This document shows positions 7,272-16,725 of a stretch of DNA of 64,000 nucleotides, one piece after another (position 1 is the first letter of the stretch; every line of letters starts with the position of its first letter). Position numbers and translations under genes: made by a program. The stretch is taken from the NCBI RefSeq assembly GCF_014203125.1, contig NZ_JACHIH010000009.1, positions 1 through 64,000 of the forward strand, in the 5' to 3' direction. The notes beneath the pieces were generated by a model that searched no databases, was not told where the DNA came from, and saw only the letters and a program-made list of their open reading frames with translations. The stretch is from Rhodopseudomonas rhenobacensis (GTDB lineage: Bacteria > Pseudomonadota > Alphaproteobacteria > Rhizobiales > Xanthobacteraceae).

Positions 7272-9146
7272 ATGAAACGCGCACGGTTTGCGTTGCTGCT
7301 TGCTGCGTCTGCGTTGGCGCTGTCAGTTCCGTTTGGGAACGCGGCGTTCGCCAATGACAAGTTGGTCGAATTGGCGAAAAGCAACCAGAATTGGGTGATG
7401 CCGGGGAAGAACTACAACTCCGACAATTTCAGCCCGATGACCCAGATCGACGACAAGAACGTCAAGCAGTTGAAGGCCGCCTGGAGCTTCTCGACCGGGC
7501 TGCTGCATGGCCATGAAGGCGCGCCGCTGGTGGTCGAGGGCGTGATGTACGTCCACACCTCGTTTCCGAACTACACCTTTGCGCTCGACCTGAAGGACCC
7601 GGGTCACATCCTGTGGCAGCACAAGCCGAAGCAGGATCCCGCCGCCCGCTCGGTCGCCTGCTGCGATCTGGTCAACCGCGGCCTGGCCTATTGGCCGGGC
7701 GAGGGCTCGACCCCGCCGCTGATCCTGAAGACCCAGCTCGACGGCAATGTGCTGGCGCTCAACGCCAAGACCGGCGAAGAATTCTGGAAGGTCGAGAACT
7801 CCGACATCAAGGTCGGCTCGACGCTGACGATCGCGCCCTATGTGGTGAAGGATCTGGTGCTGGTCGGCTCCTCGGGTGCCGAGCTCGGCGTGCGCGGCTA
7901 TGTCACCGCCTACGACGTCAAGACCGGCGCGCAGAAATGGCGTTACTACGCCACCGGCCCGGACGAGGATGTCGGCCTCGCCGACGACTTCAACAAGGCC
8001 AATCCGCATTACGGCCAGAAGGGCCTCGGCACCGCGACCTGGGAAGGCGACGCCTGGAAGATCGGCGGCGGCACCAATTGGGGCTGGTACGCTTATGACC
8101 CCGGCACCGACCTGTTCTATTACGGCTCCGGCAATCCGGCGCCGTGGAACGAAACCATGCGGCCCGGCGACAACAAATGGACCATGACGATCTGGGGCCG
8201 CGACGCCGAAACCGGCAAGGCCAAATTCGGCTACCAGAAGACCCCGCATGACGAATGGGACTATGCCGGCGTCAACGTGATGATGCTGTCGGATCAGAAG
8301 GACAAGGCCGGCAAGGCGCGCAAGCTCTTGACCCATCCGGATCGCAACGGCATCGTCTACACGCTCGACCGCGAGAACGGCGAACTGGTCTCGGCCGACA
8401 AGATCGACGACACCGTGAACGTCTTCACCCAGGTCGATCTGAAGAGCGGCGTTCCGGTCCGGGTGCCGGAGAAGGGCACAAGGATGGATCACGTCGCTCG
8501 CGACGTCTGTCCGTCGGCGATGGGCTACCACAATCAGGGCCACGACAGCTACGATCCGGATCGCCAGCTGTTCTTCATGGGCATCAACCACATCTGCATG
8601 GATTGGGAGCCGTTCATGCTGCCCTATCGGGCCGGCCAGTTCTTCGTCGGCGCCACCTTGTCGATGTATCCGGGACCGAAGGGCGACCGCCAGAACTCGC
8701 TCGGGCTCGGCCAGATCAAGGCCTACAACGCCATCAGCGGCAAGTACAAATGGGAGAAGATGGAGAAGTTCGCGGTCTGGGGCGGCACGCTCGCGACCAA
8801 GGGCAATCTGGTCTTCTACACCACGCTGGACGGCTTCCTGAAGGCGCGGCACGCCGACACCGGCGAGTTATTGTGGAAGTTCAAGCTGCCGTCCGGCGGC
8901 ATCGGCTATCCGATGACCTACGAGCATGACGGCGTGCAATACGTCGCGGTGATGTACGGCGTCGGCGGTTGGCCGGGCGTCGGCCTGGTGTTCGATCTGC
9001 AGGACCCGACCGCCGGTCTCGGCGCGGTCGGCGCCTTCAAGGAGCTGCAGAACTACACCCAGATGGGCGGCGGCGTGATGGTGTTCTCGCTCGACGGCAA
9101 GGGCCCCTATGACGACGTCAAGGTCGGCGAATTCGAGGCCAACTGA
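7272..9146 (+). CDS. mxaF: Methanol dehydrogenase large subunit (PQQ, calcium type)
   Basis: 624-residue precursor of the periplasmic quinoprotein that oxidises methanol to formaldehyde. The ATG at 7272 has the Shine-Dalgarno GGGAGG and begins a signal peptide ending near NAAFA. The mature protein starts [21 protein letters not shown], closely matching Methylobacterium MxaF as I recall it. The vicinal disulfide Cys130-Cys131 ([10 protein letters not shown]) and the eight-bladed propeller Trp motifs are visible. Asp330 (EWDYAGVN) is the catalytic Asp. Residue 332 is Ala, whereas the lanthanide enzyme XoxF has Asp at that place, so calcium is predicted. It heads the mxaFJGI transcript. Confidence 0.97.
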   Translation: MKRARFALLLAASALALSVPFGNAAFANDKLVELAKSNQNWVMPGKNYNSDNFSPMTQIDDKNVKQLKAAWSFSTGLLHGHEGAPLVVEGVMYVHTSFPNYTFALDLKDPGHILWQHKPKQDPAARSVACCDLVNRGLAYWPGEGSTPPLILKTQLDGNVLALNAKTGEEFWKVENSDIKVGSTLTIAPYVVKDLVLVGSSGAELGVRGYVTAYDVKTGAQKWRYYATGPDEDVGLADDFNKANPHYGQKGLGTATWEGDAWKIGGGTNWGWYAYDPGTDLFYYGSGNPAPWNETMRPGDNKWTMTIWGRDAETGKAKFGYQKTPHDEWDYAGVNVMMLSDQKDKAGKARKLLTHPDRNGIVYTLDRENGELVSADKIDDTVNVFTQVDLKSGVPVRVPEKGTRMDHVARDVCPSAMGYHNQGHDSYDPDRQLFFMGINHICMDWEPFMLPYRAGQFFVGATLSMYPGPKGDRQNSLGLGQIKAYNAISGKYKWEKMEKFAVWGGTLATKGNLVFYTTLDGFLKARHADTGELLWKFKLPSGGIGYPMTYEHDGVQYVAVMYGVGGWPGVGLVFDLQDPTAGLGAVGAFKELQNYTQMGGGVMVFSLDGKGPYDDVKVGEFEAN

Positions 9147-9157
9147 TCCTGAATGAA

Positions 9158-9185
9158 CCGCGGCGGTCGGTCTCGACCGCCGCGG
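9158..9185 (+). terminator. Perfect stem-loop between mxaF and mxaJ
   Basis: A 12-bp perfect stem (CCGCGGCGGTCG at 9158-9169, its complement at 9174-9185) closes a 4-base GTCT loop, 11 bases after the mxaF stop. No U-run follows. It is therefore more likely an mRNA 3'-end stabiliser or partial attenuator that keeps mxaF mRNA above mxaJGI than a full terminator. Confidence 0.6.
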
Positions 9186-9266
9186 AGCTCGCGGCACGGC
9201 GCGCGACAGCGTCGATGAACTCAAAGAATTCAAAGAAGAAGACTGCTTCAGGGAAGGGACCGATCC

Positions 9267-10196
9267 ATGGGTCGATGTGGTGGACGAATCCGCGCAGGAC
9301 GAACCACGCGCAGCGCACAGCGCGTTAGCTGGCGGTCCGGCGCGTTGCTGGTCGCATTGGGGCTTGGCGTGGTGCCGGCCCTGGCCTCGGACGAAAACCC
9401 CTATGCCGACGACAAGACCGTGCTGCGGGTCTGCGCGGCGTCGGAGGAGGAGCCGTATTCCGTCAAGGACGGCAGCGGCTTCGAGAACAAGATCGCCGAG
9501 GCTCTCGCCGCCGCGATGGGCCGCAAGGCGGTGTTCAAATGGTACAACAAGCCCGCGATCTATCTGGTGCGCGATCAGCTGTCGTTGAAGCTGTGCGACG
9601 TCGTCGTCGGGCTGGATACCGGGGACCCGCGGGTGCTGACCTCGGCGCCGTATTATCGGGCGCCCTACGTCTTCATTCAGCGCAAGGATTCCAAGTTGTC
9701 GATCAAGGACTGGAGCAGTCCGGATCTGGCCAAGGCCGACAAGATCGGCTTCGTGCCCGGATCGCCGGCGCAGACCATGATGGAAAAGATCGGGCTGTTC
9801 AACGTGCATTTCAACTACATGCATTCGCTGACCGATTTTCAGGACCGGCGTAACAAATACACCCGGATTTCGCCGCGCCGCGTGGTCGGCGAGGTGGCCA
9901 ACGGCACCGCCAACGCCGCGGTGATGTTCGCGCCGGAAGTCGCGCGTTACGTCAAGGCCAATGCCGAGTTGGCGATGACGGTGATCCCCGACGACAATGT
10001 CGGCGCCGACGGCGCGAAGATTCCGCAGCATTTCGACCAGTCGTTCGGCGTGCGCGAGGACGACCGCGAGCTGCGCGACGCGATCGACGCGGCGTTGCCC
10101 AAGGCGCGTCCGAAGATCGAGGCGATCTTGGCCGCGGAGGGCATTCCGCTGCTGCCGTTGCCGAAATCACAGCCGGTCCGCGGACCGCGGTCGTGA
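9267..10196 (+). CDS. mxaJ: MxaJ, periplasmic solute-binding-like methanol oxidation protein
   Basis: 309 residues. A long basic N-terminus leads into a signal sequence ending near VVPALA (about residue 40). The rest follows the family-3 solute-binding fold (TVLRVCAASEEEPYSVKDG near the start, LCDVVVGLDTG mid-chain, GFVPGSPAQTMMEKIG). Known MxaJ proteins are needed for active methanol dehydrogenase; the exact reaction is unsettled. Two Cys residues in the lobes may form a disulfide. The ATG at 9267 follows GGGAAGGGA. It overlaps the frame of mxaG slightly and lies 120 bases after mxaF. Confidence 0.93.
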   Translation: MGRCGGRIRAGRTTRSAQRVSWRSGALLVALGLGVVPALASDENPYADDKTVLRVCAASEEEPYSVKDGSGFENKIAEALAAAMGRKAVFKWYNKPAIYLVRDQLSLKLCDVVVGLDTGDPRVLTSAPYYRAPYVFIQRKDSKLSIKDWSSPDLAKADKIGFVPGSPAQTMMEKIGLFNVHFNYMHSLTDFQDRRNKYTRISPRRVVGEVANGTANAAVMFAPEVARYVKANAELAMTVIPDDNVGADGAKIPQHFDQSFGVREDDRELRDAIDAALPKARPKIEAILAAEGIPLLPLPKSQPVRGPRS

Positions 10197-10252
10197 GCGA
10201 TCAGCGTCGGCGGAAGGCAATGCGAGCGGGGGCTACGGAGCCAGGAGCCACA

Positions 10253-10867
10253 ATGAGAATGCCGTCACTCAATCGATCCGTCGTTGCCGCAGCCGCCGTT
10301 GTGGCCGGCCTGCTGACGCCCGCCGTGGCGCAGGAAGTGTTCCGCCACACCGTCACCGGCGAAGATCTGAAGATCATGGAAAGCAGCCAGCCGGGCGGGC
10401 GCGATACCGAGGCGGTGCGCAGCTTTCTCAACACCGGCGTCAATCCCTACACCGAGGTCAAGGAACATCTGCCGAAGGGCGAAGAGACATTTCTGTCGGC
10501 CTGTTCGGGCTGCCACGGTCATTTCGGCGAAGGCAAGATCGGTCCTGGTCTCAACGATTCCTATTGGACCTATCCGAAGAACAAGACCGACAAGGGCCTG
10601 TTCGAAACCATCTACGGCGGCGCCCAGGGCATGATGGGGCCGCATCACGATCTCGAACTCGACGAGATCCTGACGGTGATGGCCTGGGTTCGGCATCTCT
10701 ACACCGGGCCGATCGAAGAGGCGGATTGGCTCGACGACGAGCAGAAGCGCGCCTTCACGCAATTCGCGCAGAAGCACAAGGACGACGACACGGCCTGTTC
10801 GGGGCAGACCTTCGAGCGCGCCGATGCCGCAAATCACGACGTCAAACCGGAGAAAACAGCATGTTGA
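10253..10867 (+). CDS. mxaG: Cytochrome cL, electron acceptor of methanol dehydrogenase
   Basis: 204 residues. The ATG at 10253 has AGGAG five bases upstream; an upstream GTG frame start at 10193 lacks this and is not used. A signal peptide ends near PAVAQ. One haem c site, CSGCH, has its Cys at residues 84 and 87 and His at 88. A distal ligand candidate is Met in the GGAQGMMGPHH stretch. Cytochrome cL takes electrons singly from PQQ in MxaFI. The stop overlaps the mxaI start by seven bases. Confidence 0.95.
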   Translation: MRMPSLNRSVVAAAAVVAGLLTPAVAQEVFRHTVTGEDLKIMESSQPGGRDTEAVRSFLNTGVNPYTEVKEHLPKGEETFLSACSGCHGHFGEGKIGPGLNDSYWTYPKNKTDKGLFETIYGGAQGMMGPHHDLELDEILTVMAWVRHLYTGPIEEADWLDDEQKRAFTQFAQKHKDDDTACSGQTFERADAANHDVKPEKTAC

Positions 10868-11157
10868 AGCGAACGGGTCTTGGATTAGCCGCCGCCTTCG
10901 TCGTGGCAACGCTGAGCGCCGGCGGCGCGCTCGCCTATGACGGCACCAAATGCAAGGCGCCGGGCAATTGCTGGGAGCCGAAGCCCGGCTACCCGGAAAA
11001 GGTCGCCGGTTCGAAATACGATCCCAAGCACAATGTCGCCGAGCTCAACAAGCAGTCCGACTCCATCAAGGCGATGGAGCAGCGCAACGAATTGCGCGTC
11101 GCCAATTTCAAGAAGACCGGGAAGTGGGTCTACGAGGTCAACAAGATTCCGAAATGA
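10861..11157 (+). CDS. mxaI: Methanol dehydrogenase small subunit
   Basis: 98-residue precursor. A signal peptide ends at GGALA, then the mature chain YDGTKCKAPGNCWEPKPG. It carries the two conserved Cys and the Lys-rich helical tail typical of MxaI. The subunit wraps around MxaF in the alpha2-beta2 enzyme and is absent from XoxF systems, so its presence confirms the calcium-type enzyme. Translation is coupled to mxaG. A strong terminator follows. Confidence 0.97.
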   Translation: MLKRTGLGLAAAFVVATLSAGGALAYDGTKCKAPGNCWEPKPGYPEKVAGSKYDPKHNVAELNKQSDSIKAMEQRNELRVANFKKTGKWVYEVNKIPK

Positions 11158-11220
11158 TCGACGTGACGTGAACGCGTAGCGTCGCAACGAGATGATCAGC
11201 TCCCAATTATCAGCTCCCAT

Positions 11221-11249
11221 GGGGGGCGCGGCTCGCCCCCCTTTTTTTT
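11221..11249 (+). terminator. Intrinsic terminator after mxaFJGI
   Basis: GGGGGGCG (11221-11228) pairs with CGCCCCCC (11234-11241) around a 5-base loop and is followed by eight T. Just upstream an 11-base direct repeat, ATCAGCTCCCA, occurs at 11195-11205 and 11209-11219. This is the clearest terminator in the window and separates the structural genes from mxaR onward. Confidence 0.9.
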
Positions 11250-11267
11250 ATTTGCCTGGGTCATCCG

Positions 11268-12338
11268 ATGATCGCAAGACCGATGAGGGCGCTCGGCATG
11301 GCTGGCGAGGAGAGCGCAGGCGAGGACGGCGTCGACCTCGCGGCATGGCGCGACGTCGCGCGGCAGTTCGAAGCCGAACTCGGCAAGGCGATCCTCGGCC
11401 AGCAGCGGGTGATCCGTCTGCTCACGGTGGCGATCTTCGCCCGCGGCCATGTGCTGCTGGAGGGCGATGTCGGCGTCGGCAAGACCACGCTGCTGCGGGC
11501 CGCGGCGCGTTGCCTCGGCGGCAGCTACGAGCGCATCGAAGGCACTATCGATCTGATGCCGGCCGATCTCGTGTACTACACGTTTCTCGGCGAGGACGGC
11601 CGGCCGCGCGTCGAGCCCGGTCCGGTGCTGCGCCGCGGCGAAGACCTCGCGATCTTCTTTTTCAACGAGATCAACCGCGCCCGCCCGCAGGTGCATTCGC
11701 TGCTGTTGCGGCTGATGGCCGAGCGCACGCTGAGCGCCTTCAACCGCGACTATGCGTTTCCGCATCTGTTGGTGTTCGCCGACCGCAACCGGATCGAGCG
11801 CGAGGAGACCTTCGAGCTCCCCGCCGCGGCGCGCGACCGCTTCCTGATGGAGATCGCGATCGACACCCCGGCCGACCCCGAAGTTCGCCGCTGCCTGATG
11901 TTTGACACAAGATTTCACGACGCCGATCGGCTGGTCGGCGCGCTGCGCCAGGTGGTGCCCGACCACCGTGCGCTCGACGGCGTCGGCCGCGCGATCCAGC
12001 AACATGTCGGTGCCAGCGAGGCGTTGCAGCACTATGCATTGAGGCTGTGGGATGCGGTGCGCTATCCGGGACGCCACGGCATCACGCTGGCCGGACTCGA
12101 CAGCGAGCATCTGGTCGAGGCGGGGGCGAGCCCGCGCGGCATGAGCTTTCTGCTCCGCGCCGCCCGCGTCGTGGCCTGGCTCGACGGCCGCGACAAAGTG
12201 GTGCCGGAAGATCTGCGCGAGGTGTTCTTCGAGGTGATGGCGCATCGGATCTTTCTTGATCCGATCCACGAGATGCGCCGCGCGGAGATCATGCCGGGGC
12301 TGATCAGCCAGCTGTTCGAGACGGTGCCGGCGCCGTAA
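11268..12338 (+). CDS. mxaR: MoxR-family AAA ATPase
   Basis: 356 residues from the first ATG; internal ATGs at residues 6 and 11 are alternatives. Walker A is GDVGVGKT (66-73), Walker B is in IFFFNEINRA (about 130-138), and the sensor region with arginine finger is near RDRFLMEI. MoxR ATPases act as chaperones with VWA-domain partners; here those are MxaS, MxaC and MxaL. They are required for an active methanol dehydrogenase, probably calcium insertion. It starts the second half of the locus, 18 bases beyond the terminator, so transcription must come from read-through or a local promoter. Confidence 0.93.
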   Translation: MIARPMRALGMAGEESAGEDGVDLAAWRDVARQFEAELGKAILGQQRVIRLLTVAIFARGHVLLEGDVGVGKTTLLRAAARCLGGSYERIEGTIDLMPADLVYYTFLGEDGRPRVEPGPVLRRGEDLAIFFFNEINRARPQVHSLLLRLMAERTLSAFNRDYAFPHLLVFADRNRIEREETFELPAAARDRFLMEIAIDTPADPEVRRCLMFDTRFHDADRLVGALRQVVPDHRALDGVGRAIQQHVGASEALQHYALRLWDAVRYPGRHGITLAGLDSEHLVEAGASPRGMSFLLRAARVVAWLDGRDKVVPEDLREVFFEVMAHRIFLDPIHEMRRAEIMPGLISQLFETVPAP

Positions 12339-12352
12339 CGCGGAGTGTGATG

Positions 12353-13225
12353 ATGGCGGATCTTGCGTCCCTGCAATCGGGGCCCTTGCGCGATCTGCCT
12401 TATCGCGTGGCGTGGCGCGCCCGCGGCGTCCATGCCGGCGCGCATCGCGGAACGAGCTCCGGCGCCGGCGGATTGTTTCGCGACCTCGCGACGCTGTTGG
12501 AAGCGCCCGATCCGCGCCGGCTCGATCTGCGCGCCAGCCTGCGCGATCCGTTCGAGCAGCTCTATGTGCGGCGCTTCGAGCGCAGCACGGCGATCACCAT
12601 CTACGCGCTGATCGACGTCTCGGCGTCGATGGGTTTCGTTGGCAACATGCGCAAGCTCGAGGTGGCGGCGGCGATCTGCGCGGCGTTGTCATTCTCGGCG
12701 CGGCGGATCGGCGATCGTTTCGGCGTGATCGGCTGCGACCGCGAGATCGTGCCGGAGTTGCATCTTCCGGCTGCGCGTGCACGCGCCGGCGCGGTGGTTG
12801 CCGCGCTGCGCACGTTCCGGCCGACGCGGCGCGGCGCCGGTGGCTTGGTGGACGCCGCAGCGCAAATCGCGGGGCGTCGCAAGCTGGTGCTGCTGATCTC
12901 CGATTTTCAGATCGCCGCCGATGAGTTGGCGGCGGTGTTCGAAGCCTTGGCCGCGCACGACACCGTTCCGATCCAGTTGATCGACAGCGCCGAGGCGGCC
13001 AGCCTGCCGCGCTTTGGATTACTGCCGCTGGCCGACCTGGAGACGGGGCGGCGGCGCTTGGTGGTGTTGCGACCATCGCTGCACGCCGCGTGGCAGCGGG
13101 AGCGTGCCGAACATGAGGCGCTGCTGGCGTCGCTGGCCGCGCGCTACGCCCGGCCACCGTTCCGGATCGTCGACCGGCTGGACTGGGACCGGCTCGCCGC
13201 GCATCTGATGGAGGCGCGCGGATGA
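12353..13225 (+). CDS. mxaS: DUF58/VWA-like protein of the mxa locus
   Basis: 290 residues. The first 80 match the DUF58 pattern (RGVHAGAHRGTSSGAGGLFRD, then DPRRLDLRASLRDPFEQLYVR). A VWA-type metal site follows, DVSAS from residue 88. No membrane segment is evident. GTG at 12347 and ATGs at 12350 and 12353 are all possible starts; 12353 gives the best spacing to CGGAG. DUF58 proteins pair with MoxR ATPases. The stop overlaps mxaA by four bases (ATGA). Confidence 0.9.
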   Translation: MADLASLQSGPLRDLPYRVAWRARGVHAGAHRGTSSGAGGLFRDLATLLEAPDPRRLDLRASLRDPFEQLYVRRFERSTAITIYALIDVSASMGFVGNMRKLEVAAAICAALSFSARRIGDRFGVIGCDREIVPELHLPAARARAGAVVAALRTFRPTRRGAGGLVDAAAQIAGRRKLVLLISDFQIAADELAAVFEALAAHDTVPIQLIDSAEAASLPRFGLLPLADLETGRRRLVVLRPSLHAAWQRERAEHEALLASLAARYARPPFRIVDRLDWDRLAAHLMEARG

Positions 13226-14133
13226 GCGCGCGCGGTGTTCTCGGGGCGTTGCTGCTGCAGATGTTGCCGCTGATGCTGAACCCAGCGTCCGCGGTCGCTG
13301 GTCTGCGTTGGCTGCGGATGGAGGAGCCGCGCAATTTCGGTTATTTCGTCGGCGATACGCTGCAGCGGCACGCCTACATCCTGGTCGATCCCGACGATAC
13401 GCTGCAGGCCGCGTCGTTGCCGAAACCGGGCGCGGTCAACTACTGGCTGGATCTTGTGAGCGTCGAGGTTCGCGAAAGCCGGGCGCAGGGCGGCAAGCTC
13501 TATCGGGTGACGCTGGTCTATCAGAATTTCTACGTGCCGCTCGATCCGCGCAAGCTGACGGTTCCGGAATGGCCGCTGCAACTCGGCGGCGGCAGCGCAG
13601 TGATCCCGGCCTTCGCCTTCACCGCGTCTCCGATCCGCGAATTGTTTCCCGAGAAGAGCGGCGAGACCGTTGATACGTTTCTCAAGCCCGACGCCAGAGC
13701 CGCGCTGGTCAGTGCGGGCTGGGCGCCGCACGGGCTTGCGCTCAGCGCCGCCGTCGCGCTGCTCACACTGGCGCTGCTGGCGTGGCACTACGCGTGGTGG
13801 CCATTCGGGGCGCGGCCGGACCGGCCGTTCACCCGCGCGGCGCGCAAGATAGCGGCGCTCGCCGGCAATGCCGTCGCGACGGCAAATTATCGCGCGGCCT
13901 TGCTGGCGCTGCACCGCGCGTTCGACGCCGCCGCCAAGCGCCGGCTGCTGGCCGACGACGTCGATGGCTTCCTGGCGCAACATCCGGAATTCGCGGCCTG
14001 CCGCGCCGAGATCGCGAAATTCTTCCAGAGCTCGCGGGAGGTCTTCTTCGGCGGCAGTGTCGCGCCGCTGATGCCGCTCGACGCCGTCGAGACGCTCGCC
14101 GCGCAACTGTCGGCGGCGGAGCGGACACGTTGA
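13222..14133 (+). CDS. mxaA: MxaA, membrane-anchored calcium-loading protein
   Basis: 303 residues. An N-terminal signal sequence ends near ASAVAG, then a roughly 140-residue periplasmic domain (beta-rich, VGDTLQRHAYILVDP). One transmembrane helix lies at about 178-196 (LALSAAVALLTLALLAWHY), followed by a cytoplasmic helical tail. MxaA is needed for calcium incorporation in Methylobacterium. It is coupled to mxaS upstream (ATGA) and mxaC downstream (TGATG). Confidence 0.9.
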   Translation: MSARGVLGALLLQMLPLMLNPASAVAGLRWLRMEEPRNFGYFVGDTLQRHAYILVDPDDTLQAASLPKPGAVNYWLDLVSVEVRESRAQGGKLYRVTLVYQNFYVPLDPRKLTVPEWPLQLGGGSAVIPAFAFTASPIRELFPEKSGETVDTFLKPDARAALVSAGWAPHGLALSAAVALLTLALLAWHYAWWPFGARPDRPFTRAARKIAALAGNAVATANYRAALLALHRAFDAAAKRRLLADDVDGFLAQHPEFAACRAEIAKFFQSSREVFFGGSVAPLMPLDAVETLAAQLSAAERTR

Positions 14134-15131
14134 TGGCGCTGGCGCTCAGCACTCCGGCGGTGCTCTGGCTCGCGCCGCTGGCGCTGCTGCCGCTGATCGT
14201 TCGACTCCATGCGCCGCAGCCCTATCCGTCGCTGGCGTGGCTCGGCGGCGATCCGCTCTCGACCGCGCTCGAGGTCGGGCTGCGGCTCGCCGGAGCGCTG
14301 GCGATCCTGGCGCTGCTGCTCGGCATCGGCGGGCTGCATCTCGCAGGGCAGACTACCCGGCAGATCGGCAACGGCGCGCATATCGTGCTGGTGATCGACC
14401 GCTCCAGCAGCATGGACGACAGTTTCGCCGGCAGCCGCCCGACCGCCGAGCAGGCGTCGAAATCCGCCGAGGCCCGGCGCTTCCTGCGATCGTTCGTCTC
14501 CAACGGCGAGCACGACATGTTCGGCGTCGCGATCTTTTCGACCGCGCCGCTGCAGGCGCTGCCATTGACCAGCCACCGCGAGGCGGTGCTGGCCGCGGTC
14601 GATGCGATCGACCGCCCCGGCCTCAGCGAGACCGACATTGCGCGCGGCATCGCGATGGCGCTGTCGATGCACGACGACGATCCGTCGGCGGCGTCGCGCG
14701 CCATCGTGCTGGTGTCGGACGGCGCCGGCGTGATCGACCGCCGCGTCCAGGAAAAACTCCGCGCCGCGTTCCGCAAGCGCCCGATCAATCTGTATTGGGT
14801 GTTCCTGCGCACCGCCAATACCCGCGGAATTTTCGAGCCGCCGGGCGCGGGCGAGCGAGACGTGCCGCAAGTGGCGCCGGAGCGGCACCTGCATCGGTTC
14901 TTCGAGAGTCTGAAAATTCCCTATCGTGCCTTCGAGGCGGAACGGCCGGACTCGATCGGCGACGCGGTCGCCGAGATCGCGCGGCTGGAACGGCATCCGA
15001 TCGCCTATGTTGAGCGCACGCCAGCGAAGAACTTAAGTCGGCTCGCCTACGCGATCGCGGCGCTGGCGCTGGCGCTGTTGGTGGCGGCTCGCTTGGCCGA
15101 GGTGCGGATCACCGCGGAGCGGGTGCCATGA
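14133..15131 (+). CDS. mxaC: MxaC, BatA-like VWA membrane protein
   Basis: 332 residues with the BatA/BatB layout. Two N-terminal membrane helices (about 7-22, 44-64) are followed by a VWA domain with MIDAS motif DRSSSM (89-94) and a supporting DGAG later. A C-terminal helix sits near 305-322. The start ATG at 14133 is fixed by the TGATG overlap with mxaA, although the open frame continues further upstream. It is a probable partner of the MxaR ATPase. Confidence 0.92.
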   Translation: MALALSTPAVLWLAPLALLPLIVRLHAPQPYPSLAWLGGDPLSTALEVGLRLAGALAILALLLGIGGLHLAGQTTRQIGNGAHIVLVIDRSSSMDDSFAGSRPTAEQASKSAEARRFLRSFVSNGEHDMFGVAIFSTAPLQALPLTSHREAVLAAVDAIDRPGLSETDIARGIAMALSMHDDDPSAASRAIVLVSDGAGVIDRRVQEKLRAAFRKRPINLYWVFLRTANTRGIFEPPGAGERDVPQVAPERHLHRFFESLKIPYRAFEAERPDSIGDAVAEIARLERHPIAYVERTPAKNLSRLAYAIAALALALLVAARLAEVRITAERVP

Positions 15132-15745
15132 ATGCGTGGCGTCTTCGCTTGCAGCAGCTTTGGCGCGGCGCCGGGACCGCGCTGCGTGCGGCGCGGGGAG
15201 GGCTGCTCGTCTCGGTGTTGATCGTCGGCTTGGTGGGGATGGCAGCCGCGATCGCGGCGATGATCGAGACCAGCCGGCAGAACGCCGTGATCGCGCAATT
15301 GGCCGATGGCCGCGACGTCGCCGTCGATCCCGCCGCAGCGCCGGATGCGCTGTTGCTGGCCCGGCATCATTTTCTCATCGTCCATGACCAGTTGGACGAA
15401 GCACAGATCTTCGCCGAAATCGCGGCGCCGCGCGCATCGCCGCATATTCGCGCGCTGCTGCTCTACAATCTCGGCAATGCCCGGGTGCGGCAGGCGTTCG
15501 GCTACATCGAGACTGCCGATCTCGACCGCGCCGCTTCGGCGATCGGGCTTGCCAAGGCGAACTATCGCCAGGCGCTCGGCATCGAGCCGCAGAACTGGAA
15601 TTTGAAGCACAATCTCGACGTCGCCCAACGGCTGGTCCGGGACCTGCCGCGCGGTTCCGCGTCGGAGGAGGACGACCCGCCGCCGGGCGAGAAGGCCAAG
15701 CCGCTGTGGAGCGATCTGCCTGGCCTGCCGCGGGGCCTGCCATGA
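15128..15745 (+). CDS. mxaK: MxaK, membrane protein of the mxa locus
   Basis: 205 residues. A basic N-terminus and one transmembrane helix at about 26-46 precede a periplasmic helical region resembling a TPR (HIRALLLYNLGNARVRQAFG, then GLAKANYRQALGIEPQNWNLK). The C-terminus is acidic and Pro-rich. It is joined to mxaC and mxaL by ATGA overlaps on both sides. The family is required for methanol dehydrogenase calcium insertion; its detailed role is unknown. Confidence 0.88.
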   Translation: MNAWRLRLQQLWRGAGTALRAARGGLLVSVLIVGLVGMAAAIAAMIETSRQNAVIAQLADGRDVAVDPAAAPDALLLARHHFLIVHDQLDEAQIFAEIAAPRASPHIRALLLYNLGNARVRQAFGYIETADLDRAASAIGLAKANYRQALGIEPQNWNLKHNLDVAQRLVRDLPRGSASEEDDPPPGEKAKPLWSDLPGLPRGLP

Positions 15746-16713
15746 CGCTTGCCCGGTTCGACAGCAAAGCGTGGCTGCTGGTCGTGGCGCTTGTTGCCGC
15801 GCTGGCTGCGGCGCTGATGCCGCCGCTCGGGCTGCAGCAAGACGTCTACGACATCGTCGCGGTGGTCGACATCACCGGCAGCATGAACACCCGCGACATG
15901 GGCGACGTCGGGCGGCCGCTCAGTCGGCTCGCCGCCGCGCGCGACGGTCTCGAGCAACTCGCGGCAAAGCTGCCGTGCAGGTCGCGCATCGGGCTCGGAG
16001 TGTTCACCGAGCGGCGCGCCTTGCTGTTGTTCGAGCCGGTGCCGGTATGCGCCAATTTCGACGCCGTCACCGGCGCGATCAGGCAGCTGGATTGGCGGAT
16101 GGCGTGGGAGGGCGACAGTTACATCGCCAAGGGGCTGTACTCGGCGATCGAGCTGGGTGCCAACCTCGACGCCGATCTGCTGTTCTTCACCGACGGCCAC
16201 GAGGCGCCGCCCTTGGCCGGCGGCCGGGTGCCGGAGTTTGACGGCAAGCCCGGCGCGGTCAGCGGCTTGATCGTGGGAGTCGGTGGCGACGTGAAATCGT
16301 CGATCCCTAAATTCGACGACAGCGGCCGCGAGATCGGGGCCTATCGTCCGCATGACGTGGCGCAGGACAACCGCCACGGCCTGCCCCCCGCAGGCGGCGA
16401 GGCGGTCGCCGGCTGGCATCCGCGCAACGCGCCGTTCGGTGCGGCGGCCGCAATCGGTGATGAGCATCTGTCGTCGCTGCGTGAGCCGCATTTGCGCGAG
16501 CTCGCCGAGCTCACCGGGCTCGGCTATCGGCGCCTCGGCTCGGATCGCGCCTTGCTCGACGCCGTCCATCAGACGCTGCGCCGGCGCAGCTTGGTCGAGC
16601 CGACCGAGATCGGCGTCTATCCCGCCGCCGCCGCGCTGGTGCTGCTTGCCGTGCTCTACGGGCTGTTGCCGCTGTTCTCCCGCGCGCCGTCGTCGCGTTC
16701 CAAACTGACATGA
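15742..16713 (+). CDS. mxaL: MxaL, VWA membrane protein of the mxa locus
   Basis: 323 residues. An N-terminal helix (about 10-27) is followed by a VWA domain with MIDAS-like D-I-T-G-S (43-47), where Thr replaces the usual Ser of DxSxS, and later FFTDGHEAPP. A C-terminal helix lies at about 292-310. The start ATG at 15742 overlaps the mxaK stop. With MxaC it resembles the BatA/BatB pair that works with MoxR ATPases in the periplasm. Confidence 0.92.
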   Translation: MTLARFDSKAWLLVVALVAALAAALMPPLGLQQDVYDIVAVVDITGSMNTRDMGDVGRPLSRLAAARDGLEQLAAKLPCRSRIGLGVFTERRALLLFEPVPVCANFDAVTGAIRQLDWRMAWEGDSYIAKGLYSAIELGANLDADLLFFTDGHEAPPLAGGRVPEFDGKPGAVSGLIVGVGGDVKSSIPKFDDSGREIGAYRPHDVAQDNRHGLPPAGGEAVAGWHPRNAPFGAAAAIGDEHLSSLREPHLRELAELTGLGYRRLGSDRALLDAVHQTLRRRSLVEPTEIGVYPAAAALVLLAVLYGLLPLFSRAPSSRSKLT

Positions 16714-16725
16714 AAGGAAACCCCG

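Noticed and set aside
7323-8852. 509-residue minus-strand frame
   Set aside because: Antisense shadow of mxaF with typical Arg/His/Asp composition of high-GC opposite strands.
7272-9146. XoxF (lanthanide methanol dehydrogenase) as the identity of the large subunit
   Set aside because: The extra lanthanide Asp is replaced by Ala332 and a mxaI gene is present, so MxaF is the better call.
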